Positions 16,916-26,489 of a stretch of DNA of 64,000 nucleotides are shown piece by piece. Below the pieces are notes generated by a model. That model was given only the letters and a program-made list of their open reading frames with translations. It was not told where the DNA came from and ran no database searches. Position numbers and translations under genes: made by a program. Origin of the DNA: an uncultured Bacteroidota bacterium (GTDB lineage Bacteria; Bacteroidota; Bacteroidia; Chitinophagales; Chitinophagaceae); contig CAILUU010000054.1 in assembly GCA_903837525.1 (NCBI GenBank), positions 1-64,000 of the forward strand. The letters run 5' to 3'. The first letter of the stretch is position 1; each line of letters starts with the position of its first letter.

Positions 16916-18400
16916 ATGAGCTATAATTACTTGCCATTAGATAAACAGCACACCAACTTTCAACAAATAAAAAATTTGTTAGCTTTTAATCAATTGGTAT
17001 CCATAACCTTTGATGCACATTTTAGAATTACAGAATGTCGCAATTATTTAGATAAAAAATTAACCGAAAGTGATGCATTATTTTATGGCATAAATACAGG
17101 CTTTGGTTATTTACAAAATATAAAAATTGATAAAACCCAGTTACAACAATTACAAAGCAACCTTATACAATCGCATGCCTGCGGAATGGGGGAGCAAGTG
17201 CCTTTGGATATTGTAAAACTGATGGTGATGCTAAAAATAAAATCATTAAGTTATGGATATAGCGGTGTACAAATAGATACCGTAAAACGGTTGATGGATA
17301 TGTACAATGCCGATGTATTTCCGGTTATATATACCCAAGGCTCTTTAGGTGCAAGTGGCGATTTAGCACCCTTATCGCATTTAAGTTTACCCCTTATTGG
17401 AATGGGAGAGGTTTGGCACCAAGGTGAAAAAATGCCCTCAAGCGAAGCGTTAAAAAAGTTTAACTGGCAACCCATAGAACTAAAGAGTAAAGAAGGCTTA
17501 GCGTTAATTAATGGTACACAATTTATGAGTGCTTATGGCTTACATAGTTTAGTACAAGCAGATAGATTGGTAAAATGGGCAGATGTTATTGCAGCAATTT
17601 CCATAGATGCGTTTGATTCCACACTAGAACCTTTTAACGAAAAAATACATAGCATAAGAAACCACAATGGTCAGGTAGAAACTGCTGCAAAAATTAGAGC
17701 CCTATTAAATGGAAGTGCAATATCTACCCAACAAAAAAATCAAGTACAAGATCCGTATAGTTTTAGATGTATACCTCAAGTACATGGGGCTACAAAAGAT
17801 ACGGTAAATTATGTGCAAGGTATTTTTATTAAAGAAATAAATTCAGTTACAGATAACCCCAATATTTTTCCGGAAGACGATTTAATTGTAAGTGGCGGAA
17901 ATTTTCACGGACAACCCTTAGCGTTAGCGTTAGATTTTTTATGTATTGCCATGAGTGAGTTGGCAAGTATTAGCGAAAGAAGAACGTATCAATTAATTAG
18001 TGGGCAACGAAATTTACCTTTATTTTTAGTAAAAAATGTCGGGTTAAATAGCGGTTTAATGATTCCACAATACACTGCTGCTGGTATTGTTAGCGAAAAC
18101 AAACAATTGTGTACACCAGCTAGTGTTGATAGTATTTCATCAAGTAATAATCAAGAAGATCATGTAAGTATGGGTGCTAATGCTGCAACTAAATGTAAAC
18201 GAGTTATAGATAATGTAGAAAAAGTGTTGGCCATCGAACTATTAACGGCAATACAAGCATTGGAGTTTAGGAGGCCGTTAAAATCATCTCCCCAAATAGA
18301 GGAAATAGTTACTGCGTTTAGAAAACAAGTAAGTTTTAACGAACAAGATAGAATTTTGCATGATGATATGATAGAAGCAGTAAAATTTTTACAAAAATAA
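16916..18400 (+). CDS. hutH: Histidine ammonia-lyase
   Basis: A 494-residue HutH, which deaminates L-histidine to trans-urocanate. The MIO cofactor-forming ASGD is in GSLGASGDLAPLSHL. NGTQFMSAYGLHSLV, QDPYSFRCIPQVHGA, NSVTDNPNIF, GGNFHGQP and SSNNQEDHVSMG are family signatures. The length is typical. The ATG directly follows the repeat element that fills the tcdA-hutH spacer. hutU follows after 82 bp on the same strand, consistent with an operon. hutI and hutG, which complete the pathway, are not in this window. Confidence 0.95.
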   Translation: MSYNYLPLDKQHTNFQQIKNLLAFNQLVSITFDAHFRITECRNYLDKKLTESDALFYGINTGFGYLQNIKIDKTQLQQLQSNLIQSHACGMGEQVPLDIVKLMVMLKIKSLSYGYSGVQIDTVKRLMDMYNADVFPVIYTQGSLGASGDLAPLSHLSLPLIGMGEVWHQGEKMPSSEALKKFNWQPIELKSKEGLALINGTQFMSAYGLHSLVQADRLVKWADVIAAISIDAFDSTLEPFNEKIHSIRNHNGQVETAAKIRALLNGSAISTQQKNQVQDPYSFRCIPQVHGATKDTVNYVQGIFIKEINSVTDNPNIFPEDDLIVSGGNFHGQPLALALDFLCIAMSELASISERRTYQLISGQRNLPLFLVKNVGLNSGLMIPQYTAAGIVSENKQLCTPASVDSISSSNNQEDHVSMGANAATKCKRVIDNVEKVLAIELLTAIQALEFRRPLKSSPQIEEIVTAFRKQVSFNEQDRILHDDMIEAVKFLQK

Positions 18401-18401
18401 T

Positions 18402-18467
18402 TTACCACAGATTACACAAATTATCACAGATGTATTTTTATTTTTGAAAATCTGAGTAATCTGTGGC
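18402..18467. repeat. Inverted-repeat element filling the hutH-hutU spacer
   Basis: The left part (from 18405) is CCACAGATTACACA-like with a second CACAGATG. The right part (18451-18466) is TCTGAGTAATCTGTGG. CCACAGATTA and TAATCTGTGG are perfectly complementary over 10 bp. The element takes up nearly the whole 82-bp gap, and a transcript would carry a long imperfect hairpin. Confidence 0.75.
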
Positions 18468-18482
18468 TGAAAAAAATAATAT

Positions 18483-20204
18483 ATGAGCTACAATCCAATA
18501 AAATACAAAACGCCAACAGGCACAACACTTAATTGCAAAGGCTGGGTGCAAGAAGCCGCATTAAGAATGTTATTGAATAATCTTGATCCTGAAGTTGCAG
18601 AACGGCCAGAGGAATTAATTGTGTATGGAGGCAGAGGAAAAGCAGCCCGAAATTTTGAAGCGTTAGACAACATCATAGCATCGTTAAAAATTTTAGAGGA
18701 AGATGAAACGCTTTTAATACAAAGTGGTAAGCCTGTAGGTATTTTAAAAACACATAAAGATTCGCCAAGGGTATTGTTAAGTAACAGTCAGCTTGTACCC
18801 AACTGGGCTAATTGGCAACATTTTGATGAGCTAGAAAAAAAAGGCTTAATGATGTATGGCCAAATGACTGCCGGAAGCTGGATTTATATAGGAAGCCAAG
18901 GTATTGTGCAAGGCACTTACGAAACCTATGGAGCAATTGCAACAAAACATTTTGGCGGAACGTTGCGTAATACGCTAAATGTAACTGCAGGGCTTGGCGG
19001 TATGGGTGGTGCACAACCATTAGCCATTACAATGAACGAAGGTGTAGCCTTAGTTGCAGAAGTGGAAGAATGGAGAATAGATAAACGTATTGAAACAAAA
19101 TATTTAGATGAAAAGTATACAGATATTGATGAAGCAATTGATGCGGCATTAAAATATAAAGCTGAAGGTAAAGCAGTAAGCATTGGAGTTTTATGTAATG
19201 CTATTAACTTACTGCAACGCTTACTCGAAAGAAATAATATACCAGATACTCTTACAGATCAAACATCTGCACACGACCCATTAATTGGTTATATACCACA
19301 TAGTTTAACTAACGAACAAGCTAATATATTAAGGGAAGCCGATAAAGGCAACTATTTGCAATTAAGCTATTCCAGTATGTATTTGCATGTACAATTAATG
19401 TTGCAATTAATGGATAAAGGAGCCATTACATTTGATTATGGAAATAACTTACGAGCCAGAGCAGATGAATATGAAAAAATTCAGTTGTCAGTGGTGAATA
19501 AAGAGTCGAAAGTCACTAACCATTCACTATTCACTCCCCACCGCTGTTTTGCTTTCCCTGGCTTTGTACCTGCATACATACGCCCTTTATTTTGCGAAGG
19601 AAAAGGACCCTTTAGGTGGGCAGCACTTAGCGGCGACCCTAACGATATTGCCTTAACAGATGAAGTAATGATGAATCTTTTTCCTGAAAATACAGGAATG
19701 CTACGTTGGATGAAAATGGCAAAAGAAAAAATTGCTTTTCAAGGATTACCCGCACGTATTTGTTGGATAGGGCAGGGCGATAGAGAAAAAGCTGGGCTTG
19801 CATTTAACGAACTAGTACGCACAGGCAAAGTAAAAGCCCCCATAGTAATTGGTAGAGATCATTTAGATACTGGTAGCGTAGCCTCTCCCAATAGAGAAAC
19901 TGAAGCGATGTTGGATGGTAGCGATGCTGTTGCCGATTGGCCAATATTAAATGCACTAGTAAATACTGCAGGTGGGGCAAGTTGGGTAAGCCTACACCAC
20001 GGTGGTGGGGTAGGAATGGGGTACAGCATACATAGTGGTATGGTAATAGTGGCAGACGGTACACCAGATGCTGCGGCTAGGCTTAGCCGTGTGTTATGTA
20101 ACGATCCTGGTATAGGTGTAATACGCCATGCCGATGCTGGGTATACCATTGCAAAAGATACGTTAGCAAAAAATGGATTAGATTATAAGGAAAGATTGAA
20201 GTAA
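18483..20204 (+). CDS. hutU: Urocanate hydratase (urocanase) with a short repeat-derived insertion
   Basis: A 573-residue HutU, which hydrates urocanate to imidazolone propionate using tightly bound NAD. Family blocks are [74 protein letters not shown] and [20 protein letters not shown]. The Cys in PLFC is the conserved active-site one. Between NNLR and [11 protein letters not shown] there are about 33 residues where homologues have about 14. The extra piece ([20 protein letters not shown]) is coded by bases 19485-19540, a GTGAATA/TATTCAC inverted repeat like intergenic elements. The frame is kept and all catalytic blocks remain, so the enzyme may still work. Confidence 0.93.
   Translation: MSYNPIKYKTPTGTTLNCKGWVQEAALRMLLNNLDPEVAERPEELIVYGGRGKAARNFEALDNIIASLKILEEDETLLIQSGKPVGILKTHKDSPRVLLSNSQLVPNWANWQHFDELEKKGLMMYGQMTAGSWIYIGSQGIVQGTYETYGAIATKHFGGTLRNTLNVTAGLGGMGGAQPLAITMNEGVALVAEVEEWRIDKRIETKYLDEKYTDIDEAIDAALKYKAEGKAVSIGVLCNAINLLQRLLERNNIPDTLTDQTSAHDPLIGYIPHSLTNEQANILREADKGNYLQLSYSSMYLHVQLMLQLMDKGAITFDYGNNLRARADEYEKIQLSVVNKESKVTNHSLFTPHRCFAFPGFVPAYIRPLFCEGKGPFRWAALSGDPNDIALTDEVMMNLFPENTGMLRWMKMAKEKIAFQGLPARICWIGQGDREKAGLAFNELVRTGKVKAPIVIGRDHLDTGSVASPNRETEAMLDGSDAVADWPILNALVNTAGGASWVSLHHGGGVGMGYSIHSGMVIVADGTPDAAARLSRVLCNDPGIGVIRHADAGYTIAKDTLAKNGLDYKERLK
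19485..19540. repeat. Intergenic-type repeat inserted in frame inside hutU
   Basis: About 56 bases with degenerate CATTCACTATTCACT units and a GTGAATA (19494-19500)/TATTCAC (19528-19534) inverted pair. They interrupt an otherwise conserved region of urocanase. Confidence 0.6.
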
Positions 20205-20269
20205 TTTTTTCTTGTTCATTTCAACTTCTATAGCATCACTTTAATTAGCGTGTGAATAACCAAAAAATT

Positions 20270-21322
20270 ATGCAAAATCAATTTTTACTTTATGGAGCAA
20301 ATGGCTATACAGGTCAATTAATTGCCAAACTTGCTGCTAAATATAACCTACAACCCATACTTGCTGGCAGAACAGAGGAAGCTATAAAGCCTATGGCTGA
20401 AGAGTTGCAGCTGCCCTACGTAGTTATTGATTTAAATGATACTGAAAAATTAGAAACTGCATTACAACAAGTAAAAGTTGTACTTCATTGTGCTGGGCCA
20501 TTTTGCCAAACTGCTAAGCAAATGATAACGGCATGTTTAAAAACGGGTGTACATTATTTAGATATTAACGGCGATGTAAGTGTGTTTGAATATTTAAAAA
20601 CATTTGATACAAAAGCCAAAGAAAAAAATATAATGGTAATGCCTGGCGTTGGGTTTGATGTTGTACCAACCGATTGTATTGCACTGCAATTAAAAAATAA
20701 ATTACCCAATGCTACTCATTTAAAATTAGCATTTATATCTGTTAATGGGGGCTTATCGCATGGTACTGCAATTACCATGGCTAGCAAAATTGGCGAAGGT
20801 GGTTGTGTAAGGGAAAATGGCATGATTAAAAGAACACCGCTTGGTCACAAATGGATGTGGTTAAATTTTGGTGAGCAAAAATTATTTGTAATGACTATTC
20901 CTTGGGGCGACATTTCTACTGCACATTTTACCACAGGTATTTTGAATATTGAAACCTACACAGGCATAAAACCCAAAATAGTTAACATTTTAAAATTTCA
21001 ATGGGCATTTAATTGGTTATTACGTACAAGATTTATTCGTAATATTATTAAGAAAAAAATAAAAGCAAAACCTACCGGACCAAGTGATGAACAACGTTTA
21101 AAAAGTAAAAGTTTAGTTTGGGGAGAGGCAACTAATTTAGCTGGCGAAAAAGTAACGGCAAGTATAAGTTGCTTAGATGGATATTCCTTAACAGCTCATA
21201 GTAGCTTGATAATTGTACAAAAAATACTTATGGGCAATTTTAAAATTGGTTACCAAACTCCGGCATTAGTATATGGCGAAAACCTAATTTTTGAGTTGCC
21301 TAAAACCCATAAACTAAGTTAA
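20270..21322 (+). CDS. Saccharopine dehydrogenase-like NAD(P)-binding reductase
   Basis: A 350-residue protein of the saccharopine dehydrogenase/trans-acting enoyl reductase family. The N-terminal Rossmann fold has LLYGANGYTGQLIAKLA, VLHCAGPFCQTA and HYLDINGDVSVFE. VMPGVGFDVVPTDCIALQL and NGGLSHGTAITM are characteristic of this uncharacterised branch. A GTG start 6 codons earlier is possible, but ATG 20270 matches homologue N-termini. It follows hutU on the same strand by 65 bp, yet no role in histidine use is known. Substrate not deduced. Confidence 0.8.
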   Translation: MQNQFLLYGANGYTGQLIAKLAAKYNLQPILAGRTEEAIKPMAEELQLPYVVIDLNDTEKLETALQQVKVVLHCAGPFCQTAKQMITACLKTGVHYLDINGDVSVFEYLKTFDTKAKEKNIMVMPGVGFDVVPTDCIALQLKNKLPNATHLKLAFISVNGGLSHGTAITMASKIGEGGCVRENGMIKRTPLGHKWMWLNFGEQKLFVMTIPWGDISTAHFTTGILNIETYTGIKPKIVNILKFQWAFNWLLRTRFIRNIIKKKIKAKPTGPSDEQRLKSKSLVWGEATNLAGEKVTASISCLDGYSLTAHSSLIIVQKILMGNFKIGYQTPALVYGENLIFELPKTHKLS

Positions 21323-21462
21323 TAAGTACAGGTGTAATGTTGTAATTAGCCGCTTCTAAAAAAGCCCTTCGCCCCTTTATCAGTAATAGTTTATACAAAA
21401 TTATGGATAAATAAATCTGCAAGAAAATTAGCAAATCGTTTAAAATCTTGCAGATTTGTATC

Positions 21463-21640
21463 ATGCTAGCAAAGCAAAAAAACGATGCACAAATTGGTTT
21501 TTACAGCAGTTTTGAAGAACAGTTAAATCATTCACATCCACTTTAGATTTTAGCAAACAGGATTGATTGGAATGTTTTGAAGATGCTTTTAAAAAACATT
21601 ATAGTGCTACACAAGGCAAGCCAGCCAAGTGAATTGATTT
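21463..21640 (+). pseudogene. Relic of an IS5/IS1182-type transposase N-terminus
   Basis: Starting at ATG 21463, translation gives MLAKQKNDAQIGFYSSFEEQ, then LNHSHPL, a TAG stop, ILANRIDWNV, a one-base frameshift, then FEDAFKKHYSATQGKPAK and a TGA stop. Intact relatives read roughly LN..HPLY.LAN.IDW..FE..F...Y....GRPAKPIRLMV, the N-terminal domain of DDE transposases of this group. Two stops, a frameshift and loss of the catalytic domain show a dead copy. The 11-bp inverted repeat just before it may be an IS end or an unrelated hairpin. Confidence 0.75.
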
Positions 21641-21785
21641 TAAAAATAAATAAATTGGTTTGCTTTTTGCTACAATTTTTTTGATAGGGGTTAGTTAATT
21701 AGTTATTAATATATTAATGACTGTCATTTTGTATTGACGGTATTTTTAAATCCTTACTTAGTAAAAAAATTAAAACTATTGTATA

Positions 21786-21812
21786 TAAAAAAAAGCTGCC
21801 TTTTAAGACAGC
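21786..21812 (-). terminator. Terminator of trxA
   Basis: On the minus strand GCTGTC-TTAAAA-GGCAGC forms a 6-bp stem (one G-T pair) followed by a run of at least 8 T, 39 bases after the trxA stop. Confidence 0.7.
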
Positions 21813-21850
21813 CTCTTTCGTACTAAAATCATTGTTGCAATTAGTAGGTA

Positions 21851-22168
21851 TTATTTATGTAATTCAATTTTCTTTACAAAATTAGCTTTTGGTTGTGCAC
21901 CTACTAATTTATCAACTACTTCGCCATTTTTTACAAATAAAATAGCTGGTATACTTGTAATGCCGTAGGTAGTAGATATTTGTGGATTATTATCAACATT
22001 AACCTTACCAATATTTACTGTACCAGCATAGTCCTTTGCTAATTCTTCAATTACTGGGCCAATTGCACGGCAAGGGCCACACCATTCTGCCCAAAAATCA
22101 ATTACATTTAATTTATTACTTTCTAAAACATCTGTTTTAAAGTTTGCGTCTGTAAATTCTAAAGCCAT
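21851..22168 (-). CDS. trxA: Thioredoxin
   Basis: A 105-residue cytoplasmic thioredoxin. The redox centre WCGPC lies at residues 29-33 and the cis-proline is in ITSIPAILF. DFWAEWCGPCRAIGPVIEEL and VGAQPKANFVKKIE are typical. It is monocistronic, with a TAAATTTG -7 element upstream at 22200-22207 and its own terminator. Confidence 0.95.
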   Translation of the reverse strand: MALEFTDANFKTDVLESNKLNVIDFWAEWCGPCRAIGPVIEELAKDYAGTVNIGKVNVDNNPQISTTYGITSIPAILFVKNGEVVDKLVGAQPKANFVKKIELHK

Positions 22169-22480
22169 AATAATATTATTTTATTTTTATTGTAGTTGGC
22201 AAATTTACAACCAATACTTATAATGTGCATTAAGGACATATCCACATTATGTTAATGTGCCAAAGAGGCTTTTTTGTATGCCACGTATCCACAGAATATA
22301 AAAAAGGCGGAATTCGCGAAGAAGAAAATGAAAACCAAAGAGACGGAGAGTAAATTGAATTATTGTTGTGTCTGTACTGTAAAAACTACCTAAAATGCCA
22401 CGGAGGCAACGAAAAAGGAATTTTTAGTTTGAATTGTTTAATTTCTATTTTAGTGATTTTCAACTGCCAACTGAAAACTG
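22169..22480. other. 312-bp spacer with trxA promoter and repeat debris, no gene
   Basis: A TAAATTTG -7 element for trxA reads on the minus strand at 22200-22207. The rest holds fragments of degenerate repeats: ACCAAAGAGACGGAGAG near 22335, TGCCACGGAGGCAACGAA near 22396, and TTTTCAACTGCCAACTGAAA at 22457-22476. The last abuts the dnaE stop codon. No coding frame is supported. Confidence 0.5.
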
Positions 22481-25400
22481 CTAACCCGTCAAAACACTAA
22501 CCTCCAAATCTTTATGTTCATTTAAAAATATAGCCATATCATCGTTCATGGTAAAACCACTTTCTAAAGTGTATAAACCAACTTTTAGGTTATGGCGACT
22601 TTCTTTTATATTAAATTTTAACGACGTTTTTCCAGGATGCTCTTTAATGTTATTATCTACAAAATCTATGAGGGTTTCATTAATAAATTGGGGCTCAATA
22701 TCAATAACTACTTGTTTGGTTAAGGCTGATTTTATGGTTTCTAACAAATGAAGTTTGCCCAATTTAAATTCGTATTGATTGCTATTGTATCTTGTTTTAA
22801 AACCACCTTCAAGTAGTACTATAATGCCTTTTTCTAAATAGTTGGTGTAGCGTACATAATCTTCACTCCACAAAAAGAATTCGCTTTTACCACTGTAATC
22901 TTCAATGGTTAAAATGCCAAAGTTTTTACCCGTTTTGGTAAGCCTATGTTGTACATCTATAACTAAACCTGCTAATCTAAATTGCTTTGCAGGGTTTGTT
23001 ATAGTGTTTACAGCATTTTTATATTCTGTAAAATCTGCAAGGGATGAAATATTGTAATGGCGCATTTCAAATTTGTAATTATCTAGCGGATGTCCACTCA
23101 TATACATACCCGTAACTTCTTTTTCAAAATCTAATTGTTGTATAAGCTGCCAAGGCTCACAAGGCAATAATTTTGGCGGCACAATATCGGGCATTACCAT
23201 ATCGCCAAATAAGGTGTTGGTAGAGGATGCCGAATTTGTTTGATACACACTTCCAAATTTTATTACTTTTTCCAACGCCACCACATCGCCAGGGGCTTGA
23301 TAAAAATATTGAGCTCTATGCCAAGCCTTAAAACAATCAAAAGCACCTGCATACACCAAACTTTCTAACGACTTTTTATTTACCGTACGTTGATTAACTC
23401 GTTTTACTAAATCAAAAATATCTTTAAAATGCCCATGTTTATCTCGTTCAATAATTACATCTTCAATAGCTTTTTCGCCAACGCCTTTTAAGCCGCTAAA
23501 TCCAAAGCGTATTTCTCCTTTTTTATTTACTGCAAATCCATTTTGGCTTTCATTAATATCTGGTCCCAATACTTTTAAGCCCATGCGTTTGCACTCTTCC
23601 ATAAAAAAAGTAATCTTATCAATACTACCAGAGTGGTTTAACACCGCCGCCATATATTCGCTAGGGTAGTGGGCTTTTAAATATGCTGTTTGGTAGGCCA
23701 CAAAAGCATAACAAGTACTATGACTTTTATTAAAAGCATATTGAGCAAAAGCTTCCCAATCGGTCCAAATTTTTTCTAGTTTTTCTAGCGGATGATTTTT
23801 TGCAGTTGCTCCATCTACAAATTGTGTTTTCATTTTATTGAGCACCGAAATTTGTTTTTTACTCATTGCTTTACGCAACACATCAGCATCTCCTTTACTA
23901 AAACCTGCTAGCTTTTGCGATAGCAACATCACCTGCTCCTGATACACCGTAATGCCATACGTTTCTTTTAAGTGCTCTTCCATATCTGTCAAATCGTACT
24001 GCACTTGTTTTTTGCCGTGTTTACGGTCAATATATTCAGGAATATAACTCATAGGGCCTGGCCTGTACAAGGCATTCATGGCAATTAAGTCATCAAATTT
24101 ATCGGGCTTAAGTTCTCGTAAATATTTTTGCATACCTGGGCTTTCAAACTGAAACGTTCCATTTGTATCGCCATGTTGGTAAAGCTTGTAGGTTTGTTCA
24201 TCATCTAACGGAATGGTATCTATATCAATAACTACACCGTGGTTTTGTTTTATTAAACGAAGAGCAGTTTTTAAAATGCTAAGGGTTTTTAACCCTAAAA
24301 AGTCCATTTTAATTACACCAGCTTCTTCAATACTATTTCCTTCAATTTGTGTTAGCCATAATTCACTTTCTTTGCTGGTGGCAACAGGTAAAAGTTCGGT
24401 TAAATCTTTTGGTGCAATGATAATGGCAGAGGCATGAATACCTGTATTACGAACAGAACCTTCCAATATTTCTGCTTCATGCAAAATGGTACTTAATAAA
24501 TCTTTTCGGTTGTAAATTTCTCTTAGCTTTTTTACATTTTCTACATCATCAGCTTGTAAGGCTTCTTTTTCCTCTAACGATTTTTCGCCTGTTGTGTTGG
24601 TTGAAGCATTGGCTTCTTTTATGGTGTAGGGAGCATGCAATAAACGTTTCAAATTAATGCCCGGTCGTTCTGGTACTAATTTAGATAAGGCTCTACTTTC
24701 TGCCAGCGGCAAATCCATTACTCTGGCAACATCGGCAATGCTACTTTTAGCAGCCATAGTACCGTAAGTAATAATTTGTGCCACCTGATTTTTCCCGTAT
24801 TTCTGTACTACATAATCTATTACTTTTTGTCGTCCATCATCATCAAAATCCGTGTCAATATCGGGCATGCTCTTACGCTCTGGATTTAAGAAACGTTCAA
24901 AAAGCAAATTATACTTTATAGGATCTATATTGGTAATGCCAATGCAATACGCTACTGCACTACCTGCAGCACTACCACGGCCCGGGCCAATAAATACGCC
25001 AATATCTCTGCCATGTTTTATAAAATCGCTTACTATTAAAAAATAACCAGCAAAGCCCATTTTTTTAATAACGCCTAGCTCAAATTGTAAGCGTTCCTCT
25101 GCCTCTGGCGTAAGAATTTTGTACCGTTCTTTTGCACCACTCCATGTTAAGTGTTCTAAATAGTCATCTTGTGTTTTGTAGTTTGCTGGTACTTCAAAAA
25201 AAGGCAATAAAATTTCTTTTTTTAAATTAAGTAAATCAATCTTATCAACTATTTCGTTTGTGTTATCAATGGCTTGTGGTAAATCTGCAAATACTTGTGA
25301 CATTTCCTCCGTCGTTTTTAAATAAAACTGATCGTTAGGAAAAGCAAAGCGTTTGTTTTTTGCATACACATCATCATCGGTAAACTCACGTAGGGCAGGG

Positions 25401-26122
25401 GTTGCTTGTTTTTCGCCGGTGTTTATGCACAATAAAATATCGTGGGCATTAAAATCTTTTTGATCTACATAATGGCTATCGTTACTGGCAATTACTTTTA
25501 CATTGTATTTTTTTGCAAATTTTAAAAGTACTTCGTTTACTTTTTCTTGATCAGGTATGCCATGCCGTTGTAACTCTACATAATAATCTTCTTGAAAAAT
25601 ATTTAGCCACCATTTAAACTCATTTTCGCCTTCGGCTTCGCCTTTTTTTAAAATAGTTTGCGGTACTAATGCCCCTAAACAACAAGTGGTAGCAATTAAA
25701 CCTTGGTGGTATTTATGAATAAGCTCCTTATCTATACGAGGGTATTTACTGTACATCCCCTCTATATAACCTAGCGATGTTAGCTTAACTAAGTTTTTAT
25801 AGCCTTGTTCGTTTTTTGCTAATAATATTTGATGATTTCGAGGGTCCTTTTCCTCTTTACTAAATGTTTTACGATGCCTATCGCTTGTAATATAAAACTC
25901 ACAGCCAACTACTGGTTTTACTTTTAAAGTACCATCAGCATTTTTATTATAATCGCTGTAAGCTTCCTTTACAAACTCAAAAGCGCCAAACATATTTCCA
26001 TGGTCGCTAATGGCTAAGGCTGGCATTCCATCGGCAATGGCTTTTTTATATAGGTTTTTAATAGATGCTGCGCCATCTAACAAAGAAAATTGTGTGTGAA
26101 CGTGCAAGTGAGAAAATTTCAT
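22481..26122 (-). CDS. dnaE: DNA polymerase III subunit alpha
   Basis: A 1213-residue replicative polymerase. The N-terminal PHP domain has HLHVHTQFSLLDGA and ISDHGNMFGAFEF. The polymerase core follows, with GPGRGSAAGS and PDIDTDFDDDGR, whose aspartates bind the catalytic metals. Further blocks are NALYRPGPM, YGITVYQEQVM and FNKSHSTCYAFVAYQTAYLK. A helix-hairpin-helix (FGFSGLKGVGEKAIEDVI) and an OB-fold (FRLAGLVIDVQHRLTKTGK) follow. It is the DnaE1 type, of ordinary length. The upstream 367 bp holds no gene. Confidence 0.97.
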   Translation of the reverse strand: MKFSHLHVHTQFSLLDGAASIKNLYKKAIADGMPALAISDHGNMFGAFEFVKEAYSDYNKNADGTLKVKPVVGCEFYITSDRHRKTFSKEEKDPRNHQILLAKNEQGYKNLVKLTSLGYIEGMYSKYPRIDKELIHKYHQGLIATTCCLGALVPQTILKKGEAEGENEFKWWLNIFQEDYYVELQRHGIPDQEKVNEVLLKFAKKYNVKVIASNDSHYVDQKDFNAHDILLCINTGEKQATPALREFTDDDVYAKNKRFAFPNDQFYLKTTEEMSQVFADLPQAIDNTNEIVDKIDLLNLKKEILLPFFEVPANYKTQDDYLEHLTWSGAKERYKILTPEAEERLQFELGVIKKMGFAGYFLIVSDFIKHGRDIGVFIGPGRGSAAGSAVAYCIGITNIDPIKYNLLFERFLNPERKSMPDIDTDFDDDGRQKVIDYVVQKYGKNQVAQIITYGTMAAKSSIADVARVMDLPLAESRALSKLVPERPGINLKRLLHAPYTIKEANASTNTTGEKSLEEKEALQADDVENVKKLREIYNRKDLLSTILHEAEILEGSVRNTGIHASAIIIAPKDLTELLPVATSKESELWLTQIEGNSIEEAGVIKMDFLGLKTLSILKTALRLIKQNHGVVIDIDTIPLDDEQTYKLYQHGDTNGTFQFESPGMQKYLRELKPDKFDDLIAMNALYRPGPMSYIPEYIDRKHGKKQVQYDLTDMEEHLKETYGITVYQEQVMLLSQKLAGFSKGDADVLRKAMSKKQISVLNKMKTQFVDGATAKNHPLEKLEKIWTDWEAFAQYAFNKSHSTCYAFVAYQTAYLKAHYPSEYMAAVLNHSGSIDKITFFMEECKRMGLKVLGPDINESQNGFAVNKKGEIRFGFSGLKGVGEKAIEDVIIERDKHGHFKDIFDLVKRVNQRTVNKKSLESLVYAGAFDCFKAWHRAQYFYQAPGDVVALEKVIKFGSVYQTNSASSTNTLFGDMVMPDIVPPKLLPCEPWQLIQQLDFEKEVTGMYMSGHPLDNYKFEMRHYNISSLADFTEYKNAVNTITNPAKQFRLAGLVIDVQHRLTKTGKNFGILTIEDYSGKSEFFLWSEDYVRYTNYLEKGIIVLLEGGFKTRYNSNQYEFKLGKLHLLETIKSALTKQVVIDIEPQFINETLIDFVDNNIKEHPGKTSLKFNIKESRHNLKVGLYTLESGFTMNDDMAIFLNEHKDLEVSVLTG

Positions 26123-26489
26123 ATCCTAAACCCCAAAAAGGCCTTTTTTTGATTGTTTCGTTTTAAAAATCATGCTAATCATCAAACTTACAAATCTTAA
26201 TGCTCTTATAAAAAAATAGTTATTCAATTGGTTATTAATTAAGTAGAATTGGATTGTAGCATACATCTCTTTAGCATTTACTCCTTAATAACCAATTGTT
26301 TACATTTGAGGGTTGCATTTTAAGGTTTTGTGACTTACCTTAGCAACGCATAAGAAATTTATTTATTTACTAGTTTGTACAACAAGACAGATAGAAAGTT
26401 AAAAGCTAAACAAAAGAAGTAACGACACAAAGATGATTGAGCGAATACAAGGTTAAGTAGTACATACGCCTAAACCCCCAAGTTTACGT
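26123..26489. other. 367-bp intergenic region with a 14-bp inverted repeat
   Basis: No gene is supported between dnaE and the divergent NlpC/P60 gene. CAATTGGTTATTAA (26225-26238) and its perfect reverse complement (26285-26298) could form a stem with a 46-base loop. The segment before the NlpC/P60 ATG is purine-rich and repeat-like. Confidence 0.5.

Larger units (their letters stand above)
21323..21850. other. 528-bp region without an intact gene: hairpin, transposase relic, trxA terminator
   Basis: It contains a perfect 11-bp inverted repeat, AAATCTGCAAG (21413-21423) with CTTGCAGATTT (21447-21457). A disabled transposase N-terminus begins right after it, followed by AT-rich DNA and the terminator of trxA at the right edge. 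Confidence 0.6.
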
